From: Nemertoderma westbladi
Lineage: Eukaryota > Xenacoelomorpha > Nemertodermatida > Nemertodermatidae
Length of the DNA stretch: 64,000 nucleotides
Direction: 5' to 3'
Assembly: GCA_032718475.1 (NCBI GenBank)
Contig: JAUCBJ010004063.1
Location: forward strand, 1-64,000
The translations under genes were made by a program, and so were the position numbers. Shown piece by piece: positions 46,373 to 58,036 of the stretch; the first letter of the stretch is position 1, and each line of letters starts with the position of its first letter. The notes beneath the pieces are model-generated. The model was not told the origin of the DNA. It made no database searches and worked only from the letters and a program-made list of their open reading frames with translations.

Positions 46373-47159
46373 CTAACCAACGAAAATTAAAATAACACGA
46401 GAGAAAGTAAAAAACATTATTGATAATAGGTAAAAAAAATTAAAATATAGCAGACAATAAAAGTCAGAAAAACCGACGTAATGAGTTATGTAAAGGAACT
46501 TTCATATTTTACCGATTTATAACTGATGTTACACGAATAATGATTGAATTGTATTATTTTTTCCTGCAAATATTGTAAATTGATAAAAGTGAAACTATAA
46601 CTATTTTACATGATTGTGTGAAAGGTTTCACATAAGCAGTATTTATGTACCGAGCGAGGGTGGCGAGGGATGTTTCCATAAATATACAAGGGTCATTCAT
46701 TCATAAACGTTGACAGTGCCCTTTTCACAAAAATGGTGCCATTTTGTTAAATTATATCAATTTAAGGGCGTTCTGAATGCTTAATTATTAGCGTTAATAT
46801 TGTAATGTTTAGGAATATTAATGAAATTCATATCCTTTTTATGCAATTAATTGCAGTTGGTACATCACCTAAACTTACACTTCGCCTACAATCAATGGTT
46901 ATCAGTAATGGGAAATACTATCAATATTTGTTATAGAAGTTTATTGTTACTAAGTTAGTGATTATTACTTAGCTGCGTTATGAGGATATCACCACATCGA
47001 GAAGTTGTTAATTTTCATAAAAATAGCGCACGTTTAGGTACGCCTATAATGCACTAATTATTGCAATTTACCTGCTATAAAAGAAAAGGCAACTTTGTGG
47101 AATAAAATTACGCATTACTCTGCATAAAAACAAATATAGTTTTCTCTTTAACCATAAAA

Positions 47160-47632
47160 TTGTTTCACTAATATTTTCACAAATTTAGAACCTCAATTTG
47201 GGGTATCTCAACAATTAGACCGGATGAATTTTGAAATAACGATTGTCAATATATCTAGGTATTTCCAATCCACGGCAATCACTCACTACATAATAATATG
47301 TCGCCTGTGCAATAAATTGAAATACATTGTATGGATGTCCAGGTAAGAAACCATTACGTTTCCATGACAATACACAGTTATCGGGTTAGGACTTTGTATA
47401 GAGTACTTTCAAAGACTATCTAAAAGTAATAAGTTAAGACTTTAGCGCCCCCGCAGTTTGTGCAAAACGCTTTTATTATTAGGTTATACGTGTACAATTG
47501 GCTATTCGCGAAACGGAGGGGTATTCGCAATTAACATTCAGCGAGTTAGCGTATTAGGGTATTTGCGGTCTTATAATCATTTAGCACTTGGTAGTTGGTA
47601 CAAATGGAATGTAAGTGTAAGTAGTGTGTTTG
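47160..47632. repeat. Diverged direct duplication, copy B
   Basis: Partner of 45880-46372. GTTTCCATGACAATACA and GCGAGTTAGCGTATTAGGGT are unchanged between copies. The intervening 46373-47159 is AT-rich and unassigned. Confidence 0.75.
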
Positions 47633-47924
47633 TAAGTTAGCATTATGGCCATTCCATACTCTTGAGTGTTTAAGTGTGTTTGAAAAGTACCAGTTCCCAT
47701 AATGCCGCTAAGGGGGGCCAAGTTTTTCATACACATGACACACTGGACTGCAAAAGTGGTAAAATGCTAACTTGTGGGAAATGGTCTAAAAAACGTTTTG
47801 ACAAAGTTTCAGATTGCAAGGACCACGAGTTAGCACTTTGAGTTAGCACTTTGGAAAAGTTAGCACAATAGCGGAAAAAGAGCTTGCAAAGTTAGCCCTT
47901 TGGTATATTTGCCAACACACTGGG

Positions 47925-48200
47925 GACATTGTGACGTCACAAAATGACGTAGATAATGTGTGTATACTTATCACTGTTATAGTGGGGACATCAATATTTA
48001 CACCCCATACACACCGAACACATACGAGTGCGGCTTAACACAAACAAAGTGGGGACTGAGCCTAAATACGGTGAAATTTCATATTTAGACTAATTTGGCA
48101 ATGAAGATTTCGAATTTCCAGTCAGAACGTTCTGGGGACGTCCCCAGTTCGCGAAAGGTCCCCAGAACGTGGGTATTGTATGGCACTTACGTCCACAGTA
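47925..48200. promoter_or_regulatory. CRE-like site and GGGGAC palindromes upstream of an exon
   Basis: GTGACGTCAC (a perfect CRE-type palindrome) lies near 47935, and CTGGGGACGTCCCCAG, a 16-bp perfect palindrome, near 48131-48146. GGGGACAT/GTCCCC motifs recur around them. A similar arrangement (GGACATTGC...TGACGTCA...GTCCACA) is at 38283-38400. Both follow or precede CACACCCACCC tracts, so this may be a dispersed repeat rather than a promoter. Confidence 0.3.
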
Positions 48201-48319
48201 TGTAGCGTTAACCAGTGCCATCCCACACCCACACCCACCCTACCCAATCCTTACACTCACCCAACGCCCAACCGACACTCTATGTTTTTCTCACTAATTC
48301 ATAGTACCTTTTATTCCAG

Positions 48320-48426
48320 ATGTTCTAGTATTTATTAATATGGCTCACACATTGAAACATCTCGTTGAAGTGGGCAGCTTTGCAGCAGTCAACGATAAAT
48401 TGCGACAATGGTCAGAACACTACAAT
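48320..48426 (+). CDS. Coiled-coil gene, exon 2
   Basis: The acceptor CTTTTATTCCAG and the donor GTAAGT give a strong exon of 107 nt, phase 1 in and phase 0 out. With the G from 32612 it reads DVLVFINMAHTLKHLVEVGS then FAAVNDKLRQWSEHYN. This is a helical, mixed-charge segment typical of a folded protein. No catalytic motif is seen and no family is recognised. Confidence 0.85.
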
Positions 48427-48699
48427 GTAAGTACCTATGGCGAGGACTCGATGTTACACAATATTAGTAATACACTAACATTAGTATACAGTACTACTCT
48501 TACCATAAATTGAGGTAGTTTTGAATTAAATATAAATACAATTATTAATTGATAACAAATAAATTGGAGTTGATCTGATAAGGCAAAGGGGTAGCCCCCC
48601 TCCCCCTCGCCAAAAATTTCTTAAATTTGTTTTTATTGCATCTCGATTAGAATTTAATGGGAATCTCTAATCTGAAAAAGGCTTAGAGAGATCTCTTTT

Positions 48700-49030
48700 A
48701 GTTCTCGAGTTATTGTGGAATATCAGTCTGCCAATTTGTTGTCAAAATGTATTACAGACAGAGACAGACAACCGACAGACGGACAAACTAGATTCCACCA
48801 AATATTAAACCCGAAATCGGAAAATAAATCAGCGACCCCGAAAACCCCCATAATATAATTTTAGCTCGGTGGTTTATTTCTTTCCTGTCAGACACTAATA
48901 ACCAACCAGAGCTCGTACAGGTAGTTTTGCGCTGAAACTGAACTTTGAAGGCAACTTTAAAGGTACTTTCAAAAGCTTCAATAAATTTCACGGACTTTTC
49001 TTAATTTAATAATATTTCCCCATTTTTTAA
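48700..49030 (+). repeat. Dispersed GACAGACA/AAAACCCCCAT repeat, copy in intron 2
   Basis: GACAGAGACAGACAACCGAC, AACCCGAAATCGGAAAATAA, ATCAGCGACCCCGAAAACCC and CCATAATATAATTTTAGCTC are in the family order described at 60440-61000. A C-rich tract (49390-49401) and unassigned AT-rich sequence follow up to the next exon. Confidence 0.6.
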
Positions 49031-49734
49031 TAACAATTACAAAAAAACATGGGTTTTTTCAGTTTTTAAAAAAATTTGAATTTTTCTTTACAAAATTACC
49101 AATTATCAGGAATAGATAAAACTAAAATAAAAAAAGTGCGTGAAAAATCTGATTAAAATGAACATGCTGGTTCCAAAAAATGTGGTGCGGGAAAATAAAA
49201 ATGGAATATAACGGAGGTCGTTATATATATAGTCGTTTTAGCGAAATTGTATAAATCTCATGCAGGCCGCTAGGGGGCGCCAAAAAATTTTTTCAAATTT
49301 TTATGTACTTTTGATGATCAATTTTTCGATATTAAATCATTTACTATGTATTTTTCAACCACATTGGAGACATGTACCATATAAGATAACCCCCCCCCCC
49401 CTCCGCTCCCCACCCCCACCACACCCTTAAATGATATAATACTGTAAAACAGCATTTTGTTATGTGAAATAAAATTGTCGAGGGACGTCACTGGGGTTGA
49501 ACCTGCGCTATACGGTGCCGATTCGGTGCAAATGTAGTTACTTATTATATAAACAATAACAGGCATTATCAGCTCAACTAAATTTTTTTCATTTAGTAAC
49601 ACCCCGGCACCTCAGTACTTCCACTAACCTAAGTGGTCTATCTTCGATAACAACCTTCTTTGCGACTTTTCGCTCTAAATATTATTCTATTGCTATTAAT
49701 TATTTATTAGTATATTACTTTATTTCCTCGACAG

Positions 49735-49840
49735 ATAAATACTGTGGACCAGAATGTCGGTAACGCCATTGAGAATATTGAGATAGTTGCCAAACTCCAG
49801 GGCCAACTCTTCGATATTCTAAACAAAGTATCTAACGAAG
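49735..49840 (+). CDS. Coiled-coil gene, exon 3
   Basis: The acceptor TTATTTCCTCGACAG and the donor GTTAAT bound 106 nt, phase 0 to phase 1. It encodes INTVDQNVGNAIENIEIVAK then LQGQLFDILNKVSNE. Hydrophobic spacing suggests an amphipathic helix. The frame joins exons 2 and 4 without a stop. Confidence 0.85.
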
Positions 49841-50310
49841 GTTAATTTAAATCAATTAGTTAATGTAATTTAGATACATGGAAATTGATTTATTTATGAA
49901 ATTTAGCGACTTACGCTCACAAATATAATAACTCTGTACCTCGGCCTCCTAGTATAAATTTATTATTATTTGTATTTGTCTGGTATTTAATAATACCCAG
50001 ACCTAATAATACATTACCAGGTTTTTTACATTTAAATTATTTATTTATTTATTATTTTGGTTTATATAAAATATTAAGGTATTATTTAAGCAATTAACTG
50101 TGGCCCTTTATATGTTGTGTGGAAAACCACAGCTCTTTAAATGCTGCAGCATAGACCAATCCTGGCTTTCATCCTTGACTAGTCAATAATTTGTATAGGA
50201 CACATAGTGGAAGGGTTTATTGTGGAAGTTCACCCATGGTGGTGAACAGGTATTCCTTTGCTTAATGAACCTAAAAGATTTTTCAATTCAATTTCATTTT
50301 ATTGTTATAG

Positions 50311-50500
50311 GTGGGACATATAGTGGCGTTGAACCCCTTAAGCAGCAATTACTCCCGTGGTTAGCGCGCGGTTTCCTAGCAACCAGTGGCGGAGTCTCCC
50401 CCGATACCAGTCTGAAACTCATCAATGAGGTCGCCGAGAAAGAAAGAATAATAAGGGAACTGAAACTGAATCAAGAGCTGAGTGGACATCAGTCACATGA
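50311..50500 (+). CDS. Coiled-coil gene, exon 4 (its 3' end seeds the minisatellite)
   Basis: The acceptor TTTTATTGTTATAG is followed by 190 nt, phase 1 in, encoding GGTYSGVEPLKQQLLPWLAR, GFLATSGGVSPDTSLKLINE and VAEKERIIRELKLNQELSGH, then QSHE. The donor must lie at CATGA/GTTAGT (50501), because only a phase-2 exit joins the next exon in frame; the junction codon is GAG. If the donor is not used, the frame reads on two codons more (ELV) and meets TAA TAG. The last 27 bases of the exon plus this donor are the unit of the tandem array that follows directly. The segment VAEKERIIRELKLNQEL is a likely coiled coil. Confidence 0.85.
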
Positions 50501-53500
50501 GTTAGTATAATAGGAGCTGAGTGGACATCAATCACATGAGTTAGTATAATAGGAGCTGAGTGGACATCAGTCACATGAGTTAGTATAATAGGAGCTGAGT
50601 GGACATCAGTCACATGAGTTAGTATAATAGGAGCTGAGTGGACATCAGTCACATGAGTTAGTATAATAGGAGCTGAGTGGACATCAGTCACATGAGTTAG
50701 TATAATAGGAGCTGAGTGGACATCAGTCACATGAGTTAGTATAATAGGAGCTGAGTGGACATCAGTCACATGAGTTAGTATAATAGGAGCTGAGTGGACA
50801 TCAGTCACATGAGTTAGTATAATAGGAGCTGAGTGGACATCAGTCACATGAGTTAGTATAATAGGAGCTGAGTGGACATCAGTCACATGAGTTAGTATAA
50901 TAGGAGCTGAGTGGACATCAGTCACATGAGTTAGTATAATAGGAGCTGAGTGGACATCAGTCACATGAGTTAGTATAATAGGAGCTGAGTGGACATCAGT
51001 CACATGAGTTAGTATAATAGGAGCTGAGTGGACATCAGTCACATGAGTTAGTATAATAGGAGCTGAGTGGACATCAGTCACATGAGTTAGTATAATAGGA
51101 GCTGAGTGGACATCAGTCACATGAGTTAGTATAATAGGAGCTGAGTGGACATCAGTCACATGAGTTAGTATAATAGGAGCTGAGTGGACATCAGTCACAT
51201 GAGTTAGTATAATAGGAGCTGAGTGGACATCAGTCACATGAGTTAGTATAATAGGAGCTGAGTGGACATCAGTCACATGAGTTAGTATAATAGGAGCTGA
51301 GTGGACATCAGTCACATGAGTTAGTATAATAGGAGCTGAGTGGACATCAGTCACATGAGTTAGTATAATAGGAGCTGAGTGGACATCAGTCACATGAGTT
51401 AGTATAATAGGAGCTGAGTGGACATCAGTCACATGAGTTAGTATAATAGGAGCTGAGTGGACATCAGTCACATGAGTTAGTATAATAGGAGCTGAGTGGA
51501 CATCAGTCACATGAGTTAGTATAATAGGAGCTGAGTGGACATCAGTCACATGAGTTAGTATAATAGGAGCTGAGTGGACATCAGTCACATGAGTTAGTAT
51601 AATAGGAGCTGAGTGGACATCAGTCGCATGAGTTAGTATAATAGGAGCTGAGTGGACATCAGTCACATGAGTTAGTATAATAGGAGCTGAGTGGACATCA
51701 GTCACATGAGTTAGTATAATAGGAGCTGAGTGGACATCAGTCACATGAGTTAGTATAATAGGAGCTGAGTGGACATCAGTCACATGAGTTAGTATAATAG
51801 GAGCTGAGTGGACATCAGTCACATGAGTTAGTATAATAGGAGCTGAGTGGACATCAGTCACATGAGTTAGTATAATAGGAGCTGAGTGGACATCAGTCAC
51901 ATGAGTTAGTATAATAGGAGCTGAGTGGACATCAGTCACATGAGTTAGTATAATAGGAGCTGAGTGGACATCAGTCACATGAGTTAGTATAATAGGAGCT
52001 GAGTGGACATCAGTCACATGAGTTAGTATAATAGGAGCTGAGTGGACATCAGTCACATGAGTTAGTATAATAGGAGCTGAGTGGACATCAGTCACATGAG
52101 TTAGTATAATAGGAGCTGAGTGGACATCAGTCACATGAGTTAGTATAATAGGAGCTGAGTGGACATCAGTCACATGAGTTAGTATAATAGGAGCTGAGTG
52201 GACATCAGTCACATGAGTTAGTATAATAGGAGCTGAGTGGACATCAGTCACATGAGTTAGTATAATAGGAGCTGAGTGGACATCAGTCACATGAGTTAGT
52301 ATAATAGGAGCTGAGTGGACATCAGTCACATGAGTTAGTATAATAGGAGCTGAGTGGACATCAGTCACATGAGTTAGTATAATAGGAGCTGAGTGGACAT
52401 CAGTCACATGAGTTAGTATAATAGGAGCTGAGTGGACATCAGTCACATGAGTTAGTATAATAGGAGCTGAGTGGACATCAGTCACATGAGTTAGTATAAT
52501 AGGAGCTGAGTGGACATCAGTCACATGAGTTAGTATAATAGGAGCTGAGTGGACATCAGTCACATGAGTTAGTATAATAGGAGCTGAGTGGACATCAGTC
52601 ACATGAGTTAGTATAATAGGAGCTGAGTGGACATCAGTCACATGAGTTAGTATAATAGGAGCTGAGTGGACATCAGTCACATGAGTTAGTATAATAGGAG
52701 CTGAGTGGACATCAGTCACATGAGTTAGTATAATAGGAGCTGAGTGGACATCAGTCACATGAGTTAGTATAATAGGAGCTGAGTGGACATCAGTCACATG
52801 AGTTAGTATAATAGGAGCTGAGTGGACATCAGTCACATGAGTTAGTATAATAGGAGCTGAGTGGACATCAATCACATGAGTTAGTATAATAGGAGCTGAG
52901 TGGACATCAATCACATGAGTTAGTATAATAGGAGCTGAGTGGACATCAATCACATGAGTTAGTATAATAGGAGCTGAGTGGACATCAGTCACATGAGTTA
53001 GTATAATAGGAGCTGAGTGGACATCAATCACATGAGTTAGTATAATAGGAGCTGAGTGGACATCCGTCACATGAGTTAGTATAATAGGAGCTGAGTGGAC
53101 ATCAATCACATGAGTTAGTATAATAGGAGCTGAGTGGACATCAGTCACATGAGTTAGTATAATAGGAGCTGAGTGGACATCAATCACATGAGTTAGTATA
53201 ATAGGAGCTGAGTGGACATCAGTCACATGAGTTAGTATAATAGGAGCTGAGTGGACATCAGTCACATGAGTTAGTATAATAGGAGCTGAGTGGACATCAG
53301 TCACATGAGTTAGTATAATAGGAGCTGAGTGGACATCAGTCACATGAGTTAGTATAATAGGAGCTGAGTGGACATCAGTCACATGAGTTAGTATAATAGG
53401 AGCTGAGTGGACATCAATCACATGAGTTAGTATAATAGGAGCTGAGTGGACATCAGTCACATGAGTTAGTATAATAGGAGCTGAGTGGACATCAGTCACA

Positions 53501-54842
53501 TGAGTTAGTATAATAGGAGCTGAGTGGACATCAGTCACATGAGTTAGTATAATAGGAGCTGAGTGGACATCAATCACATGAGTTAGTATAATAGGAGCTG
53601 AGTGGACATCAGTCACATGAGTTAGTATAATAGGAGCTGAGTGGACATCAGTCACATGAGTTAGTATAATAGGAGCTGAGTGGACATCAGTCACATGAGT
53701 TAGTATAATAGGAGCTGAGTGGACATCAGTCACATGAGTTAGTATAATAGGAGCTGAGTGGACATCAGTCACATGAGTTAGTATAATAGGAGCTGAGTGG
53801 ACATCAGTCACATGAGTTAGTATAATAGGAGCTGAGTGGACATCAGTCACATGAGTTAGTATAATAGGAGCTGAGTGGACATCAGTCACATGAGTTAGTA
53901 TAATAGGAGCTGAGTGGACATCAGTCACATGAGTTAGTATAATAGGAGCTGAGTGGACATCAGTCACATGAGTTAGTATAATAGGCGCTGAGTGGACATC
54001 AGTCACATGAGTTTGTATAATAGGAGCTGAGTGGACATCAATCACATGAGTTAGTATAATAGGAGCTGAGTGGACATCAATCACATGAGTTAGTATAATA
54101 GGAGCTGAGTGGACATCAGTCACATGAGTTAGTATAATAGGAGCTGAGTGGACATCAATCACATGAGTTAGTATAATAGGAGCTGAGTGGACATCAGTCA
54201 CATGAGTTAGTATAATAGGAGCTGAGTGGACATCAGTCACATGAGTTATTCTAATAGGAGCTGAGTGGACATCAGTCACATGAGTTATTCTAATAGGAGC
54301 TGAGTGGACATCAATCACATGAGTTAGTATAATAGGAGCTGAGTGGACATCAGTCACATGAGTTAGTATAATAGAGCTGAGTGGACATCAGTCACATGAG
54401 TTTCTATAATAGGAGTTGAGTGGACATCAGTCACATGAGTTAGTATAATAGGAGCTGAGTGGACATCAGTCACATGAGTTAGTATAATAGGAGTTGAGTG
54501 GACATCAGTCACATGAGTTTCTATAATAGGAGTTGAGTGGACATCAGTCACATGAGTTAGTATAATAGGAGCTGAGTGGACATCAGTCACATGAGTTAGT
54601 ATAATAGGAGCTGAGTGGACATCAGTCACATGAGTTAGTATAATAGGAGCTGAGTGGACATCAGTCACATGAGTTAGTGTACTCGGAGCTGAGTGGACAT
54701 CAGTCACATGAGTTAGTATAATAGGAGCTGAGTGGACATCAATCACATGAGTTAGTATAATAGGAGCTGAGTGGACATCAATCACATGAGTTAGTATAAT
54801 AGGAGCTGAGTGGACATCAGTTACATGAGTTAGTATAATAGA
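50475..54842. repeat. 39-bp minisatellite of exon end plus 5' splice site, about 112 copies
   Basis: The unit is GAGCTGAGTGGACATCAGTC, then ACATGAGTTAGTATAATAG. The first copy starts inside exon 4 (its last 27 coding bases). Every unit therefore repeats the donor context CATGA/GTTAGTATAA. From about 50560 to 52860 units are virtually identical (one change, CAGTCGC at about 51626). From 52860 to 54842 variants (CAATCAC, GTTATTCTA, GTTTCTATA, AGTTGAG) recur in patterns. One unit near 54373 lacks a base. The minus strand is open for 1,311 codons with a DVHSAPIILTHVT repeat, an artefact of the 13-codon unit. Confidence 0.97.
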
Positions 54843-54910
54843 AACTTGGTGGGGTGGTATAAATGTTATATTAATTTTTTTCGGTTTTTAATAATCAGTT
54901 TACTAATCAG

Positions 54911-55369
54911 GGAGGATGAAGCGGAACGCTTGAAGAAAGAAGAGAAAGCAAAAAAGAAACAGGATAAAAAGTTGAAAAAGAAGGAGAAAAAGAAAGCCAA
55001 AAAGGAAAAAAAGAAAGCGAAAAAAGCAAAGAAAAAGGAAGAGAAAAAGAAGAAGAAAGCGGAGCGAGAGGAGAGGCGTGAGCGAGGAGAAACAGTTAGC
55101 AGCGACAAAAGCAGCAGTTCCGGTAGCAGCAGTAGCAGCAGCAGTTCTAGTTCTAGTTCATCTAAAAGTTCTAAGAAATCAAAAGAAATAGTTGACGATT
55201 GGTTGAAGCAGAACAGGTCCGCACCGGTAGTGCAAGAAGTTCAAGAAGAGCGTCGTGGGCGGAGTACGTCACCGTACGTTGCTAGGACGTATCCACGGTA
55301 CTATAGTCCCTACCGACACTACAGTCCCTTCTGGGCAACGCGAGAAGCAGAGAGGATATACAGGAAGGC
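54911..55369 (+). CDS. Coiled-coil gene, exon 5: Lys/Glu-rich helix and Ser run
   Basis: The acceptor TTTACTAATCAG is followed by 459 nt, phase 2 in and out; the donor is GC/GTAAGT. The protein begins EDEAERLKKEEKAKKKQDKK and continues as a charged Lys/Glu helix of about 60 residues. A run of about 20 serines (residues 259-287 of the model, encoded by mixed AGC/AGT/TCT codons) follows, then KKSKEIVDDWLKQNRSAPVV, then EERRGRSTSPYVARTYPRYY and SPYRHYSPFWATREAERIYR. The basic/acidic helix may be a single alpha helix or nuclear-localising segment (inference). Mixed serine codons argue for selection on the protein rather than a simple DNA repeat. The Phe/Ser-rich minus-strand frame over it is a shadow. 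Confidence 0.85.
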
Positions 55370-55680
55370 GTAAGTCCTACTGTTACCATAACAACCAGCG
55401 CTTCTCAAACTAATCCTCCACTGTTTCCACTCCTCTCGCTCCGCTTTCTGGCGTCGCCGACTAACTCAGCTGTTGTTCCGAATTTAGATGTTGGATTATT
55501 TGTATTTTTCAATTAATACACTTAATATTTTTATCAAATGCTTCAACAACATTAACATTATTGTTGATAACGCGGTGTAATGTATCTTCACAATGCGTAA
55601 TGGGGTGAATAATGAGGTAATATTACAGTCACTCCTGTGTTCTGTTAATGATGCTTGAAAAATTTGCTTACTAATGTAAC

Positions 55681-56860
55681 TAGGGATGTGCCGGATTGAC
55701 TATTTTCAAACCAGCCAGCCTGGAGCCGGAGCCGGATTTGTAAAAAAATTCCGGCCAAGCCGGATTTTTTTATATGTCACCACTTTTTTCCTTGAATCAG
55801 CTATATGGTAGGTGCCTTTGTGAATGAACAGAAATGGAGGGAGTGAGGGTATCATTTGGTCCTTTGGGCGTTAGGTACTGCATTGATAGATAACGTGCTG
55901 GATCATTATCAGCAATGGACTTTGACTTTAATAAGAAATCAGAAGTAGATTAGTAAGTATATGTCAATTATCCCAACTAAACGGGACGAGAAGGGCGTTT
56001 TGCGTTGGTTGGCTGCAAATAAGGAATCATCTTGTACATATATTTAGTATCACCAGCACTTCAATTTATTCCGAGCGAATTTTTGTAGAGGCTGGTAATG
56101 TATTTTTTGATGAGAATCGCTCTCGTATGCTTCCGGATCGTGGAGATAAACTTATATTTTTGTACCATAACCTACGCCGATTTGATATTTGATATAATGG
56201 ATTGATTTGATAAATAAAGTGCAAATTGAAAAATAGAACGAAGAAATACAGTAGCTGTAGTTTTTTTATACTCTCTGAGTTAAATTGGATTTACTAAGAG
56301 TTTCTAAATTGCCTGTCGAATATATAAACTGGTCATTCACGCTGGTAAGCTTAATATCAATTTATAACAAACCTAGCTAGCTAGACCTAACATCAACGCT
56401 TGCGCGCTGGGACTATATAGTAATTATTGACTAGTTATAATTAGTATAATGGCCATACATGTACTATTTATTAAATATTAACGTTTGTTAGTGAGGCTGA
56501 GCCCAACCAAATACAAATATTATTGGTAAAAACTAGTCAGTCAGCTCAGCATGTAGATAGTCATAAAATTATAGAGCTCTGCTTTTTAGACTTTATCATG
56601 GTCATAATATGAATGAATATGATATAAACTATGAAAAATTTGTATTGTATTCCGTTGTATTTGCTTATGTTTAAATTTGTTTGAATTTAATAGAAAATTT
56701 TTTTGATGTTATTTTCGAAAATTTACATTAATTGTAAATTTTGTCAACAATTCCTTGAAATCCGGCCAAAAAAATTTAAATCCGGCCGGAGCCGGAACCG
56801 GATATTTTTCTCAAAATCCGGCCGGAATTCCGGCCCGGCCGGATATCCGGCACACCCCTA
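55681..56860 (+). mobile_element. hAT transposon relic, 1.18 kb
   Basis: Ends are inverted: TAGGGATGTGCCGGA at the left and TCCGGC.CACCCCTA at the right. Subterminal GGAGCCGGAGCCGG and GGCCGGAGCCGGAACCGG repeats follow. The flanks AATGTAAC (55673-55680) and AAGGTAAC (56861-56868) are an 8-bp duplication with one change. A decayed transposase C-terminus lies inside on the same strand. It is located in the intron between exons 5 and 6 of the coiled-coil gene. Confidence 0.9.
55990..56180 (+). pseudogene. hAT transposase C-terminal fragment
   Basis: Broken frames read VLRWLAANKES, then PALQFIPSE, then after a shift SERIFVEAGNVFFDENRSRM and LPDRGDKLIFLYHNLR. This matches the usual hAT pattern (W-rich start, IP(A/S)(T/S)..SER.FS.AG....RS.L....(V/D)KL.FL..N). 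Two frame changes and a stop show that it is dead. Confidence 0.8.
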
Positions 56861-56978
56861 AAGGTAACCTTTCGAATAATTTTTATAAATTTAAACTTCA
56901 ATTGTTAATTTACTCATAATAATAATGTGAAATGTTATGTATAATTTGTATAGTACTTTATTTTCTATTGTTATTTAG

Positions 56979-57098
56979 GGTTCAATCAGTAGAGACCAAA
57001 AAGGATCGAAGCTCTTCACAAGTCGTGGACGAATATGACTTCCAAATAAGCAAAATGAAGCATGAATTAGAATATCTGAGAGCCGAGAGGGACGATGT
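56979..57098 (+). CDS. Coiled-coil gene, exon 6
   Basis: The acceptor TATTGTTATTTAG and the strong donor GT/GTAAGT bound 120 nt, phase 2 to phase 2. It encodes VQSVETKKDRSSSQVVDEYD then FQISKMKHELEYLRAERDDV. The last 20 residues have heptad-like spacing and are probably a coiled coil. It joins exon 5 through an Ala codon (GC/G). Confidence 0.85.
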
Positions 57099-57402
57099 GT
57101 AAGTTTGACGCAAATTTTACATAAATAACCTGACTACAGTAGTTTTACTTAAAAAAAATAAATAGGAATTGAGTAGGTATATTGTATTGTTAACAGGACG
57201 CTATTTAAATTTAATCATGTTATTTTAAATTTGTTATTCACGTTATGTAAGACAGCAGCTTCCATTAACTATAGCCTGGAAATTTGTATCAAGGAGTTCT
57301 CCAGAGATTGCATTATCATCATATTAAATAACATTGAATTTTCTCTGCAATTAGGTGTCTTTGTGAATCTCGCATACGCTTTGGCAAACCTTTATGTACG
57401 AC

Positions 57403-58036
57403 ATTATTCAAGTGGCGGTAGTCCATCAGTGTGTGTTAATTATTCAAGTGGCGGTAGTCTATCAGTATGTGTTAATTATTCAAGTGGCGGTAGTCTATCA
57501 GTATGTGTTAATTATTCAAGTGGCGGTAGTCTATTAGTGTGTGTTAATTATTCAAGTGACAGTAGTCTATCAGTATGTGTTAATTATTCAAGTGGCAGTA
57601 GTCTATCAGTATGTGTTAATTATTCAAGTGGCAGTAGTCTATCAGTATGTGTTAATTATTCAAGTGGCGGTAGTCTATTAGTGTGTGTTAATTATTCAAG
57701 TGGCGGTAGTCTATTAGTGTGTGTTAATTATTCAAGTGACAGTAGTCTATCAGTATGTGTTAATTATTCAAGTGGCAATAGTCTATCAGTATGTGTTAAT
57801 TATTCAAGTGGCAGTAGTCTATTAGTGTGTGTTAATTATTCAAGTGGCGGTAGTCTATCAGTATGTGTTAATTATTCCAGTGGCAGTAGTCTATTAGTGT
57901 GTGTTAATTATTCAAGTTCAAGTAGCGGTAGTCCATCAATGTGTGTTAATTATTCAAGTGACAGTAGTCTATTAGTGTGTGTTAATTATTCAAGTGGCGG
58001 TAGTCTATCAGTATGTGTTAATTATTCCAGTGGATA
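57403..58036. repeat. 36-bp minisatellite, about 17 copies
   Basis: The unit is TATTCAAGTGGCGGTAGTCT plus ATCAGTATGTGTTAAT. Variants GGCGGT/GGCAGT/GACAGT/GGCAAT and TCAGTA/TTAGTG travel together in blocks. The plus frame stays open (YSSGGSLSVCVN repeated) and begins upstream at 57231. No splice site puts it in phase with exon 6, so I treat it as intronic repeat. Confidence 0.92.

Noticed and set aside
50422-54357. Minus-strand 1,311-codon frame with DVHSAPIILTHVT repeats
   Set aside because: Product of the 39-bp array in the sense intron; no promoter, splice context or non-repeat domain of its own.
54866-55108. Minus-strand Phe/Ser-rich 80-codon frame
   Set aside because: Shadow of the Lys/Glu-rich coding exon on the plus strand, which has fitting splice sites and phase.
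57345-57420. Further exon of the coiled-coil gene after TCTCTGCAATTAG
   Set aside because: In the required phase it hits a stop after about 22 residues at the start of the 36-bp array and shows no coding bias; 61374 is a better candidate.
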